Shown here piece by piece: positions 26,401 through 34,659 of a DNA stretch of 64,000 bases. Under the pieces are notes generated by a model, which had not been told where the DNA came from, made no database searches, and was given only the letters and a program-made list of their open reading frames with translations. Both the position numbers and the translations under genes were made by a program. Position 1 is the first letter of the stretch. Every line of letters starts with the position of its first letter. Origin of the DNA: Roseburia sp. 499. GTDB taxonomy: Bacteria; Bacillota; Clostridia; Lachnospirales; Lachnospiraceae. The DNA is taken from NCBI RefSeq assembly GCF_001940225.2, contig NZ_CP135164.1:1116001-1180000 (forward strand). The letters are read 5' to 3'.

Positions 26401-29136
26401 GAGGCAGGCGTAAGGATTGGTTATAATGTGGAAAAGGATGCACCTGCAGGTGTAAGCAGAATTGGTTCTTTTGCAGGAGATTTTAACGGTACAATCAGTG
26501 GTTGCCACAGTGCAGCAACGGTATATGGAAAAGATTATGTAGGCGGTATTGTAGGTGGCAAGGGTCAGACTATGGGACCATATGCTATTCGAAACTGCTC
26601 CTTTACGGGTGAAATCATTGCAACAGGTAAATTCGTTGGAGGTATTGCCGGCGGTGGATATTCCGGCTCCATGTGGGGTGTGGACAGTGCGCCAAATAGC
26701 CCTTGTGCAACCATTGAAAACTGTTTTTCAACAGCAACTATTACAGGTGCTGACAGAGTAGGAGGTATTCTTGGCGGCGAGGAAGGCGTTACTCAAAATT
26801 GGGGCAATGCATATATCCGAAACAATTATTTTGCAGGTACGCTTACAGCGACAGCTGATGGTGGAGTTACCGGAAATATTGTTGGTTACATGAAGTCTTT
26901 AAATGGAAAGCATGTAATCGAGAGTAATTATTATCCTGAAGGCAATGATGCAAAGTGGTTTGGTGCGGTATCTTATGTAGATACAAATTGTGCAGAACAT
27001 GAAAATGCAAGTGGTGCAACTTATTTTGACACAAGTAAGAATCTGGCAGAACAAGAACTTCCGTCTGGAGTATCTAAGACGAATCATAATCGTACAGATA
27101 ATCCGCTGGGGGTAGATGCTACAAATCTTGGCACGCCAATGACTGCAGAACAGTTTGCAGATGGAACTGTTACAGATTTGCTGAATGCTTCAGAGTCTAG
27201 TTTGCACAATTGGGTTCAGAGCGAGGAATACCCAACACTCTCTAATGATGCTATTGCGTATAAGTTGGAGATATCAGGTGAATACAAGAAAGATTATACA
27301 ATCGGCGATGAACTTGATTTGACAGGTGTCATTTTTAAAGCTACATGGAGCGATGGAAAAGTTACCAATCCTACACTGGATGATGTAACTGTCACAGGAT
27401 TTGATAACCATAAACACGGAGAACAGACACTTACAATCACTTATGGTGCTGCAACTGCTGAGATTGTAGTTACAGTGTTAAAGCCTGCCGGAACAATTAG
27501 TGTAACCTTCTCTCTGCTTGGAGATGATGTGCATGACAGTGAGGCAGATGGTGAAATTCATACGCTTGCAGCCGGAAATTTGACAACATGGGTTAGTGCA
27601 AAAGAGTATACAGTAGATACGAATGCTACAGTAAAGGATGTATTAGAAATGGTTTTAGTGGAAAATAACATGACATGCTCTAATCCATCCGGAAATTATG
27701 TAGAATCTATTACAAGAAATGGTGTAACCTTGGCAGAGTTTACAAACGGTGCCAATTCAGGTTGGATGTATAACCTAAATGGTGTGCATAGCGACCTTGG
27801 TATTAGTCAGCAGTATTTGCAGAATGGAGATGTAATAGTATTTCATTATACAGATGATTACACAAAAGAGAGTAACTCTACTGCAACAGATATCCCTCCG
27901 GTAGATGTCAGTGCGACCGCAGATGAAGTTGCGGTAAAGGTTTGCAAGGAGACAGGTGACTATTTGGAAAAACTGGCTCAAAATACAACTCCGACAGTAG
28001 GAAGTATTGGTGGAGAATGGCTGGTTCTGGGACTGACCAGAAGTGGAAGAGCAGTTCCGGACGGTTATTATGATAATGTTGTAAATTATGTAAAAGAAAA
28101 TATTAACGATAAGGGTCAGCTTCACAGAGCAAAGTCTACTGATAATTCGCGTATCATTCTGGCACTAACATCTGCAGGTTATGATCCTAGAGAGGTTGGT
28201 GGTTATAATCTTCTCACAGGTTTAACAGATATGGACTATGTTACAAAACAAGGTATCAACGGACCGATTTGGGCATTGATTGCATTGGATTCTCATAATT
28301 ATGAAGTCCAGGGAGAGAGTGTTGTTGAGAATGTATCTCATATGGCACTTCAGACATTGAATTCTTATAGAAGAGAAGTAACAGGGCAAGTAACTCGCAG
28401 TAAACTTATTGACTATATTTTGGATGCACAGTTAGATGATGGTGGCTGGGCTCTCAGTGGTGATGTTTCTGACTCTGATATGACTGGTATGGCACTTCAA
28501 GCATTGGCACCATATTATAAAACAAATGAAGAAGTAAAAATAGCAGTAGACCGAGCTTTAATAGCGCTTTCTGATATGCAGGAAGAGAGTGGTGCTTATG
28601 CAACCATGGGTACAGTTACAAGTGAATCCATGGCACAAGTTGTAGTGGCATTAACCGCGCTTGGAATCAATCCGGATACGGATGCCAGATTTGTGAAAAA
28701 CGGAAATTCCGTATTGGATGCGTTAATGGCATACGCAGTAGATGGTGGCGGTTTTAAGCATGTGGCTGACGGTGAAGTAGATGGTATGGCAACGGAACAG
28801 GGCTACTATGCACTTGTGGCTTATGAACGATTTGTGAATGGTCAGAACGGTCTTTATGATATGAGTGATGTTACCATTAAAGTAGCAACCAATGAGACGA
28901 ATGTGAATATTTCAGAACCTGATAATTCCAATGTAAATAATTCTGATAAAGTTAATTCAGCACTTAATAATGCTGAAGCAAATAAAACTGAGAATAATCA
29001 GATGGAAGCAAATGTTCAAAATAATCCTAAGACAGGTGATGAAAATAATATCGCTTTGTATGGCACCATACTGGCTGTCAGTCTGATTGTTGCGCAGTAT
29101 TGCCGGTATAATATGAAAAAAAGAAGAAAAAGATAA
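23476..29136 (+). CDS. Giant wall-anchored surface protein with intrinsic-factor-like module
   Basis: 1886 residues. Signal peptide 1-31. Near 75 an EF-hand/dockerin-like DINSDGKLTFDEAL, then a beta domain. A cadherin-like beta sandwich lies near 290-480, three Ig-like repeats near 490-790 (NYQWYKNS, YSWYVKN, YQWYSN; each ending YYFCRITN or YYCRVTN), a beta-helix/GLUG-like region near 800-1235, and a Big-type domain near 1255-1335. A DUF4430 domain follows at about 1340-1475 (TVKDVLEMVLVENN; NSGWMYNLNG; LQNGDVIVFHY), then an alpha/alpha toroid at about 1480-1795 with repeats such as DAQLDDGGWAL and YAVDGGGFKHV. The C-terminus is an Asn-rich linker, NPKTGD sortase signal (~1850), membrane helix and RKKR-like tail. 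No cyclase DxDD motif is seen. DUF4430 plus toroid matches the two domains of intrinsic factor/transcobalamin, in reversed order. A role in corrinoid capture is inferred from this and the operon. Confidence 0.85.
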   Translation: MKKGKWKTRLLSWILCFLMIVTSVPLNVFASNTETDGTLPTTETTTPAPDAKVYLTVSNQGVLATAADGSAMAHREVTVKDINSDGKLTFDEALIAAHATYNSADGYAAAYGYVSKLWGVDTANTLFFINNVGLETSVSVDTVKENDELVASINSDNTYYSDWYTFFDTPTKSVTAGKTFTLTLKGHLGMAYMEEDKKDIAISGVSVGTWNNGTFTALDEKTTDAEGKVTLSFDQAGTYYVTASGTVSDTVTDYTGTPDENWVYPTITHDCPIIAPVCVVTVTEQPRLASLEVGTYSLTPEFNPMVSEYTSVIPDYLSSVSVKSTLADAYKDNKKICYYTYNSMFGGFGWTSSSSINTSKGYFGVVIYDKSGSMTNEDIRYTVNFNKYATLKNLTVDGTADLAFQRDTTDGYHYYVDSTKDGVDITATGYKGNYTINIGGNTVTSGETFHLTYHWNDAGKMEVPITVSGTDLTENTYTIILEKEPLNDEPYMVVQPERADYIIGDTAKAMSVRASANGTLNYQWYKNSTNSIDGATAIEGANQASYTPEIESVGTNYYFCRITNTEKTVYTDSAIVDVVVDPDPTPVVTLTTTGGTLPTDDGYSYKDTVGYVYNMGDTATPLTVTYTTKAEGEITYSWYVKNKYSTYGTEATLTPDTAKATPEGYWYYCRVTNKFKGKTYTANSDAVYVYVKATEAAIPVVSQQPTVDKEYLTGQTPNQLSFYVSSPDGGTLSYQWYSNTEKSENGAIPVEGATNRTFTPPTSDKAGTVYYFCRITNTMQKFSNSTITDIVAINFKSADDIIAGTWNGSGTQEDPYLLEDAEDFVQISSFVATDGIPFTDKYFKVTADITLPDTWNGIGGGSTSGNGKNLLPFSGTIDGDGHTITFAKGSVPLFKYVREATVKNLNIYGEYINGYGLVANYVVDYGMDGNYSTGCPATINIDNVTIKSGTTIKNSGFIGGYASGVNTVTITNCTAEAGVRIGYNVEKDAPAGVSRIGSFAGDFNGTISGCHSAATVYGKDYVGGIVGGKGQTMGPYAIRNCSFTGEIIATGKFVGGIAGGGYSGSMWGVDSAPNSPCATIENCFSTATITGADRVGGILGGEEGVTQNWGNAYIRNNYFAGTLTATADGGVTGNIVGYMKSLNGKHVIESNYYPEGNDAKWFGAVSYVDTNCAEHENASGATYFDTSKNLAEQELPSGVSKTNHNRTDNPLGVDATNLGTPMTAEQFADGTVTDLLNASESSLHNWVQSEEYPTLSNDAIAYKLEISGEYKKDYTIGDELDLTGVIFKATWSDGKVTNPTLDDVTVTGFDNHKHGEQTLTITYGAATAEIVVTVLKPAGTISVTFSLLGDDVHDSEADGEIHTLAAGNLTTWVSAKEYTVDTNATVKDVLEMVLVENNMTCSNPSGNYVESITRNGVTLAEFTNGANSGWMYNLNGVHSDLGISQQYLQNGDVIVFHYTDDYTKESNSTATDIPPVDVSATADEVAVKVCKETGDYLEKLAQNTTPTVGSIGGEWLVLGLTRSGRAVPDGYYDNVVNYVKENINDKGQLHRAKSTDNSRIILALTSAGYDPREVGGYNLLTGLTDMDYVTKQGINGPIWALIALDSHNYEVQGESVVENVSHMALQTLNSYRREVTGQVTRSKLIDYILDAQLDDGGWALSGDVSDSDMTGMALQALAPYYKTNEEVKIAVDRALIALSDMQEESGAYATMGTVTSESMAQVVVALTALGINPDTDARFVKNGNSVLDALMAYAVDGGGFKHVADGEVDGMATEQGYYALVAYERFVNGQNGLYDMSDVTIKVATNETNVNISEPDNSNVNNSDKVNSALNNAEANKTENNQMEANVQNNPKTGDENNIALYGTILAVSLIVAQYCRYNMKKRRKR

Positions 29137-29155
29137 AATAAGCAGAGGATAAAAA

Positions 29156-29197
29156 AGAACCACTACAGATGTAATGTCTGCAGTGGTTCTATCTTTA
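29156..29197 (+). terminator. Hairpin ending the B12-operon transcript
   Basis: A 14-bp stem with one mismatch (AGAACCACTACAGA / TCTGCAGTGGTTCT), a 7-base loop, then a weak T-rich tail. The stronger terminator of the following repeat element may complete termination. Confidence 0.65.
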
Positions 29198-29198
29198 T

Positions 29199-29355
29199 AT
29201 TCCAGGAAAGACTTTGTTACATTAAAGGCGAAAGTAAATAACTTTCCTAGAATATAAAAAGCGCTCCGCTAAGGATGCGCAGCTCGCGGAGAGGAATTTT
29301 GTCGTAAACGACACCGCTCGCGCGCGGCGAATTCCGCAAGCGGAATTCTTTTTTA
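29199..29355 (+). repeat. Structured terminator-ended repeat, copy A
   Basis: Opens with an imperfect inverted repeat (ATTCCAGGAAAG...CTTTCCTAGAAT). Then CTCCGC...GCGGAG, the GTCG-TAAA-CGAC hairpin, a GC-rich run and an intrinsic terminator GAATTCCG-CAAG-CGGAATTC with six Ts. Bases 29237-29357 are identical to 50732-50852 (121 bp). Here it lies between the surface-protein gene and a convergent gene. Confidence 0.85.
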
Positions 29356-29369
29356 TAATGTTGTTGAAA

Positions 29370-30116
29370 TTAAAAAGTTCGAAGAAGCTGATAGGTGGAA
29401 ATAACGTCTGTAAGTTGTGCACATTCAATGGTATAGGTAGCATTGGGAGAGACTTCATGTAACTGAGTTAGCGTTTTTTCGACTGAAATATTCCCCATAC
29501 CTAATCCGAGATGGGTGTCTTTCCGACCATCGTTGTCATGAACATGAACATGACCAATATTTGCACCAAGGCAGTGAATCCAATCGGATAAAGGAAGAGG
29601 GGAATAGCAGTTAGCGTGTCCAATGTCAAGGCATAACATAAAATTTTGAGCTTCTACCAGTTCCTTTACATTCAGAATTGGTTGGGGATTTGGGTCATAG
29701 ACATTTTCCAGTAGAACTTGTATTTCTTTTCGCTTTTCCATGAACGGATTCCAGAAATCAGCCATTCGTTCTGCCCATCCATCGATAAAATAGACAGATG
29801 GAATAAAACATGTGTGGAAAACAATTTTTTTTGCTCCGAGACGAACGGCAGCATCATAGGATTGAGCAAATCTATATTCTGTCACCCTTTTGATTTGAGA
29901 ATCATAGGCAACTGGATTTAAATCTAAAAAAGGTCCATGAAATGACAATTCAGATACATTCATGGAATCCAGGTGTAACTTGAAATTTTTGATTTTTTCA
30001 CTTAGCTTATCCAAATTATCAGAAATTGAAAATTCAATGGTCTCTATACCGGTGTTTGCTTCGTTTGATAGAGCCTCTAAATCATTTTTGGGTAGAATGT
30101 CACTAATATAAATCAT
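29370..30116 (-). CDS. Sugar phosphate isomerase/epimerase-like TIM barrel protein
   Basis: A 248-residue protein of the xylose-isomerase-like/AP endonuclease 2 fold. Metal-site residues expected for the fold are present: SFHGPF early, KIVFHTCF (His), LLENVYD (Glu), LDIGHAN (Asp/His), HVHVHDNDGRKDTH (His/Asp) and the late ECAQ Glu. Such proteins isomerise or epimerise sugars or inositols, or act as nucleases; the substrate is unknown. It is convergent with the B12 operon, and GGAGG precedes the start at 30116. Confidence 0.82.
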   Translation of the reverse strand: MIYISDILPKNDLEALSNEANTGIETIEFSISDNLDKLSEKIKNFKLHLDSMNVSELSFHGPFLDLNPVAYDSQIKRVTEYRFAQSYDAAVRLGAKKIVFHTCFIPSVYFIDGWAERMADFWNPFMEKRKEIQVLLENVYDPNPQPILNVKELVEAQNFMLCLDIGHANCYSPLPLSDWIHCLGANIGHVHVHDNDGRKDTHLGLGMGNISVEKTLTQLHEVSPNATYTIECAQLTDVISTYQLLRTF

Positions 30117-30214
30117 TTTGTCCCTCCTTTTTTAGTGTATCACACTTTTTTTATGAAATCCAGTGAGAGGAATAGTGGACTTTGCATATAAAGAAGCGTA
30201 TAATATGAACAAAG

Positions 30215-33187
30215 GTGGTGCATGAAGAACGAGGCATAAGAAGGAAAAATAATGCTATTGGGCGGATGGGATGTGATTTTATTTACACTAAGATAAAATC
30301 TGTAAGAAAAAGAATGATACTGTTGGGTGGCATCTTTGCGTGGATGCTGGGTTTATTTTGTACTTTTTTTGGAAGCGACATTTATGCAGCGGAAAAACGG
30401 CTGGTAAAGGTCGCTTTTTTTCCTATGGATGGATACCATATTACGAACGCAGATGGAAGTTATGGTGGTATGGATGTAGAATACCTAAATGCGTTGTGTG
30501 AGTATACAGATTGGGAAATCGAGTATGTAAAGTGTGATAGCTGGGAAGAAGCATTGCAGTTACTCAGTAATAAGCAGGTAGATTTGGTTGGTTCAGCGCA
30601 ATATTCTGTTGAAAGGGCAGAAGTCTATCAGTATGCAGACCTGTCCAGTGGGTATACTTTTGGAGTAATTGCTACGAATCCGGAAAGTACCATCGCTTAT
30701 GAAGATTTTACGGCGATGCAGAATATCACATTTGGTATGGTGGAAAATTATGTCCGAAAGGGCGAATTTTTGCAATACCTTCTTGATAATGGAATTGAAA
30801 ATCCAAATATCATAGAGTATGCATCGACATCAGATTTACAGAATGCACTTTCGGAAGGAGAAATTGATGCATTGGTTCACACTTTCACGGAAGTGAAAGA
30901 GGGACAACGTCTGATTGGACGTTTTGCACCAAGGCCATTTTATTATATTACATATCAGGGAAATGATGATGTAATGCGTGAATTGAATCAGGCAACTGCT
31001 GATTTAAAGATGAATCATCCGGAACTGGAAACGGAATTGATGAATGAATTTTATTATAACAAATTTGATAAAACTGCATTGCTTACAACGGAGGAAAGTG
31101 CGTATATTGCGGGAACAAAAAAGGTTGTAGTAGGGTATCTTGATGGATTTTATCCATTTTCCTATGAGCAAGATGGGGAATTTAAGGGACTTACCAGAGA
31201 ACTGCTGGAAAGCAGCATTCGTGTTACAGGGTTAGAACTGGAATATCGTAAAATGGAAAATCGGAAAGCAGCACAGGATTCGCTTCAAAATGGTGAGATT
31301 GATATTTTGGCATATTGTGCAGATTCAGAAGCGGTATTAGATGCAGAACAGTTGACAACGGTATGTGATTATGCAGATGTTCCATTGGTTTTGGTGACGG
31401 CAAAAAATCAGAGCATTAATGAAATAGAAACAATGGCGACAGTTTCTTTTTTACAAGATAAGGTTGGAACAGCAGTAGAAATAGAGCAAGCAAAAGTTGT
31501 TACTTATGATACGCAGCAGGAATGTATTGATGCGTTAAAAGAAGGGAAAGTAGATGCAGTACTTTGTGATGGATATCTTGCAGAGTATTTGATGAGAACA
31601 AAAATTCGTTATGAAAATTTAGCGATTAAAAATGTATTTAGCAGCGAATATGTCATTTCCATGGCAATAAGAGAAGACGATGAAATGCTTTTTGGAATTC
31701 TTGAAAAAACAATCATGGAAATTGATTCGAAAAGAGTCAATGCCTATATGCTAAAGGAAAATACTTATCCTTTGATAAGCATTATTGAATTTGTGCGAAA
31801 TAACAGTCTTTGGATTATTAGTATTTTAATTGTAATCATTCTTTTCATTATTTTTGTAGCTGTGCACATGATTAAGGATAGTAAAAAAATCCAGAAGCTT
31901 ATGTATAAGGATACTAAAATGAATATCTGGAATTTGAACTATTTGATTTTCTGGGGGGAACATAAATTATTGCCGGAGCATAAGGTACAGTATGCTGTAG
32001 TATATGTGAATTTGGCGCAATTTCGTCGTTATAACACCATTTATGGATGGAGCGCAGGAGAGCATATGCTGAAAAGAATAGCTAGCATTCTGATAAAAAA
32101 TGTGGACTCTAAAGCAGAAATTTGCGCAAGAGATCAGGGCGACCATTTTGTAATGCTTTTAAATTATTCAGACAGAGAAGCGTTCATGGAGCGAATTCAG
32201 GAAATCAGGGATGAGATTGAAAAATCGATTTTGAGTGATACAGATAATCATATGCTGTTGCAGATGGGAATTTACTACATTCCGGAGGATGACAGTGACT
32301 TGCATGTAGCAATCAATTATGCAAATCAGGCACTGGAATTTACCGGAAAGAATAAGGGGGATGAAGTAAAAATATACGATGATGGACTGGAAAGTTTAAT
32401 CAAGGAACGTCATGAACGTGAAAAATTGTTGGAGTCTGTAGATGTGAACAAGGATTTTGCGGTATATTATCAGCCAAAGGTAGATATTCGTAACGGGAAA
32501 ATCGTGGGTGCCGAGGCACTGGTACGTTTTCTTGATCCGACCGAGGGTGGAGCAGTAAAAGCGCCGGGATTTTTTGTACCATATTATGAACAGACAGGAA
32601 AGATTACAGAGATTGATTTTTTTGTATTTGAGTCGGTCTGTAAAATGCTTCGTAGACGTTTGGATGCAGGACTACCTGTAGTTACGGTTTCTTGTAACTT
32701 CTCAAGAATGCACTTTATTAAACCAGGATTCCCGGAGCATTTTGTGGAAATTTTGGAACGTTATCAGATTTCCAAAGACTTGATTGAGATGGAAATTACA
32801 GAGACACTTATTGTAGAAGAATTGCAGCAGCGTAGGGTAAAAAAGACTTTGGATATACTAAAAGAAAAAGAAATTCGTTTGTCGATTGATGATTTTGGTG
32901 CAGGATATTCTTCTCTTGGTGTTTTTGAACAGATTCCTGCTTCGGTTATTAAGTTGGATCGTTCGTTCTTACTGAATCAGGAAAATCGTGAACGTCAGGT
33001 GAAAATTATGCGTGGTATCGTGAAGTTAACGGAAGAATTAGAAGCGCAGGTAGTATGTGAGGGAGTAGAAACAGAGAAAGATGTTGCTTTGATGAAAGAA
33101 ATCGGAGCTTATGTGGCGCAGGGATATTTTTATTCCAAACCTGTATCGGAGGCGGAATTTGAAGAAAAGCTTGTAACAATGATATAA
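30215..33187 (+). CDS. Two periplasmic-type sensor domains with degenerate GGDEF and EAL domains
   Basis: 990 residues (start uncertain; GTG codons at 30215 and 30218, or ATG at 30266). Signal/anchor near 28-57, two SBP_bac_3 solute-binding domains (about 62-285 and 300-515), a membrane helix (about 525-548), GGDEF-type domain (560-725) and EAL domain (735-985). The GGDEF site reads RDQGDHF (~638), so cyclase activity is unlikely. EAL catalytic residues are all present: AEALVRF, SCNFS, EITET, DDFGAGYSS, KLDRS, EGVET, QGYFYSKP. It probably senses an amino acid or similar ligand outside and hydrolyses c-di-GMP inside, with the GGDEF remnant as regulator. Confidence 0.88.
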   Translation: MVHEERGIRRKNNAIGRMGCDFIYTKIKSVRKRMILLGGIFAWMLGLFCTFFGSDIYAAEKRLVKVAFFPMDGYHITNADGSYGGMDVEYLNALCEYTDWEIEYVKCDSWEEALQLLSNKQVDLVGSAQYSVERAEVYQYADLSSGYTFGVIATNPESTIAYEDFTAMQNITFGMVENYVRKGEFLQYLLDNGIENPNIIEYASTSDLQNALSEGEIDALVHTFTEVKEGQRLIGRFAPRPFYYITYQGNDDVMRELNQATADLKMNHPELETELMNEFYYNKFDKTALLTTEESAYIAGTKKVVVGYLDGFYPFSYEQDGEFKGLTRELLESSIRVTGLELEYRKMENRKAAQDSLQNGEIDILAYCADSEAVLDAEQLTTVCDYADVPLVLVTAKNQSINEIETMATVSFLQDKVGTAVEIEQAKVVTYDTQQECIDALKEGKVDAVLCDGYLAEYLMRTKIRYENLAIKNVFSSEYVISMAIREDDEMLFGILEKTIMEIDSKRVNAYMLKENTYPLISIIEFVRNNSLWIISILIVIILFIIFVAVHMIKDSKKIQKLMYKDTKMNIWNLNYLIFWGEHKLLPEHKVQYAVVYVNLAQFRRYNTIYGWSAGEHMLKRIASILIKNVDSKAEICARDQGDHFVMLLNYSDREAFMERIQEIRDEIEKSILSDTDNHMLLQMGIYYIPEDDSDLHVAINYANQALEFTGKNKGDEVKIYDDGLESLIKERHEREKLLESVDVNKDFAVYYQPKVDIRNGKIVGAEALVRFLDPTEGGAVKAPGFFVPYYEQTGKITEIDFFVFESVCKMLRRRLDAGLPVVTVSCNFSRMHFIKPGFPEHFVEILERYQISKDLIEMEITETLIVEELQQRRVKKTLDILKEKEIRLSIDDFGAGYSSLGVFEQIPASVIKLDRSFLLNQENRERQVKIMRGIVKLTEELEAQVVCEGVETEKDVALMKEIGAYVAQGYFYSKPVSEAEFEEKLVTMI

Positions 33188-33207
33188 ACGAAATAGGGTC
33201 TTCTCAA

Positions 33208-33252
33208 AAACGGTCAACGGCTATATAGTGTAAATGTAGTTGTTGACCGTTT
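33208..33252 (+). terminator. Hairpin after the EAL gene
   Basis: An 11-bp perfect inverted repeat, AAACGGTCAAC (33208-33218) and GTTGACCGTTT (33242-33252), with a 23-base loop. Only a short T run follows, so this may be a weak terminator or an operator for the next gene. Confidence 0.5.
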
Positions 33253-33275
33253 CGTACATAAAGGAGAAAAAAGAT

Positions 33276-34046
33276 ATGAAAATGAAAGAGTTTGGATGTA
33301 ATAATGAAAAAAAGATGTTGCTTATTCACGGTGCAGGAGCTAGTTATAAGATGTGGACTGCGCAAATTGAAATGTTGTCAGAGGAATACCATCTTTATGT
33401 GCCCACGCTGAACGGACATGTAATAGGAGAAGACAGAGAATATGATAATCCGATGCAAGAGGCAAAAGAATTGGTGGAATGGTTTGAAAATCACGAAATC
33501 CGGAAGATACATTTAATTGCAGGAGCATCCTTAGGAGCGTATGTTGCAGAGGAAGTTTTGAGAATGCGACCTGATTTTGCAGAATATGCATTTATCGAGT
33601 CGTTAAAGTCCTATCATTATGGAACAGTTATGACCCATATTTTTTCAGTATTTGGAGAAAAAATGCTACGAAAAGCAGCAAGTGTGAAAGGAATCATGGA
33701 TGGCTCATATCAAAAGGATTATATTTCTGACGATATGAAATATGTTTTATCAAATATGACCAAAGAATCCATGCAGCATGTTCTTTTGACTGCCGCAAAT
33801 TACAGCGTGCCACAGGGAAAGAGGAGCATTACAGCCAAAACATTAATTGTATATGGAAGTAAAGAAGCAAAATTATGTAAAAAGAATACAGAATTGCTAA
33901 GACAGCAGATTATAGATTGTCAGTGTATTGTGTTGGAGGGATATGACCATGGGGAATTATCCATAGGCAATCCGGAAAAACACACAAAAATGTTGAGAAT
34001 GTGGATGAAAGATGGTAACATAGCAAAGGGTGATTGGGATGAATGA
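33276..34046 (+). CDS. Alpha/beta hydrolase
   Basis: A 256-residue protein from the ATG at 33276 (AAGGAG about 10 bases upstream; a longer frame starts at 33240). Oxyanion loop LLIHGAGASYKMW, nucleophile elbow AGASLGAY (Ser) and a C-terminal GYDHGELSIG His. The acid residue is less clear. Substrate unknown. It overlaps the TetR gene, so it is likely the first gene of a hydrolase-TetR-CPBP-MATE operon. Confidence 0.82.
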   Translation: MKMKEFGCNNEKKMLLIHGAGASYKMWTAQIEMLSEEYHLYVPTLNGHVIGEDREYDNPMQEAKELVEWFENHEIRKIHLIAGASLGAYVAEEVLRMRPDFAEYAFIESLKSYHYGTVMTHIFSVFGEKMLRKAASVKGIMDGSYQKDYISDDMKYVLSNMTKESMQHVLLTAANYSVPQGKRSITAKTLIVYGSKEAKLCKKNTELLRQQIIDCQCIVLEGYDHGELSIGNPEKHTKMLRMWMKDGNIAKGDWDE

Positions 34047-34641
34047 GAGATTCTTCTTATTGGATGAAAAACGACAGGAACAGATATTAAATGCGGGATA
34101 TAAGGGGTTTGCGCAAAATACTTATGCAAAGACGTCTATGTCTATGGTTGCAGAAGAAGCCGGAATATCAAAATCATTGTTGTTTCACTATTTTGTAAAT
34201 AAGAAGGAATTTTATTTATATCTGTATGAGAGAGCACTTGCTCAAGTGAAGGAAACTTTACCGGAGAAAAACAATGTAGAAGAGAGAGAACTCTTTGAAG
34301 TGTTAAAAGAGCATATGCAAAAGAAATGGGAGTTATTGAAGGAGAATCCGTTTCTGTTTCAATTTATGAACCGTTCTTATTATGAGACAGATGAAACTTT
34401 GCAAAAGGAACTGCATGATATTATGAATCAATATATGACAGCGCCTATCAGCCAACTTATGCAATGTGCAAAACATATGGGGAAAAGGCAAGACAAGGAT
34501 GAGATTATTCATGTATTGCTCTATATGGCAGAAGGATTTGCATTTGCAAATAATGAAAAAATTCAAAAAAATCCGGTGGAAGCAATGAAGGAGTTTGAGA
34601 GATTGTTGGATTATGTGAAAAAATTATACGATGAAGAATAG
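34039..34641 (+). CDS. TetR/AcrR family transcriptional regulator
   Basis: A 200-residue protein (ATG at 34039 in an 8-base overlap; a GTG at 34030 is possible). HTH MVAEEAGISKSLLFHYFVNKK, followed by a ligand-binding helical domain. It probably represses the hydrolase/CPBP/MATE operon in which it sits, in response to a drug-like ligand. Confidence 0.85.
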   Translation: MNERFFLLDEKRQEQILNAGYKGFAQNTYAKTSMSMVAEEAGISKSLLFHYFVNKKEFYLYLYERALAQVKETLPEKNNVEERELFEVLKEHMQKKWELLKENPFLFQFMNRSYYETDETLQKELHDIMNQYMTAPISQLMQCAKHMGKRQDKDEIIHVLLYMAEGFAFANNEKIQKNPVEAMKEFERLLDYVKKLYDEE

Positions 34642-34659
34642 AGGAGCGCAATTAAGAGA

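Noticed and set aside
26095..26508. Minus-strand open frame of 137 codons inside the giant surface-protein gene
   Set aside because: The plus-strand protein is continuous and has clear domains; the reverse frame is a Thr/Cys/Ile-rich shadow.
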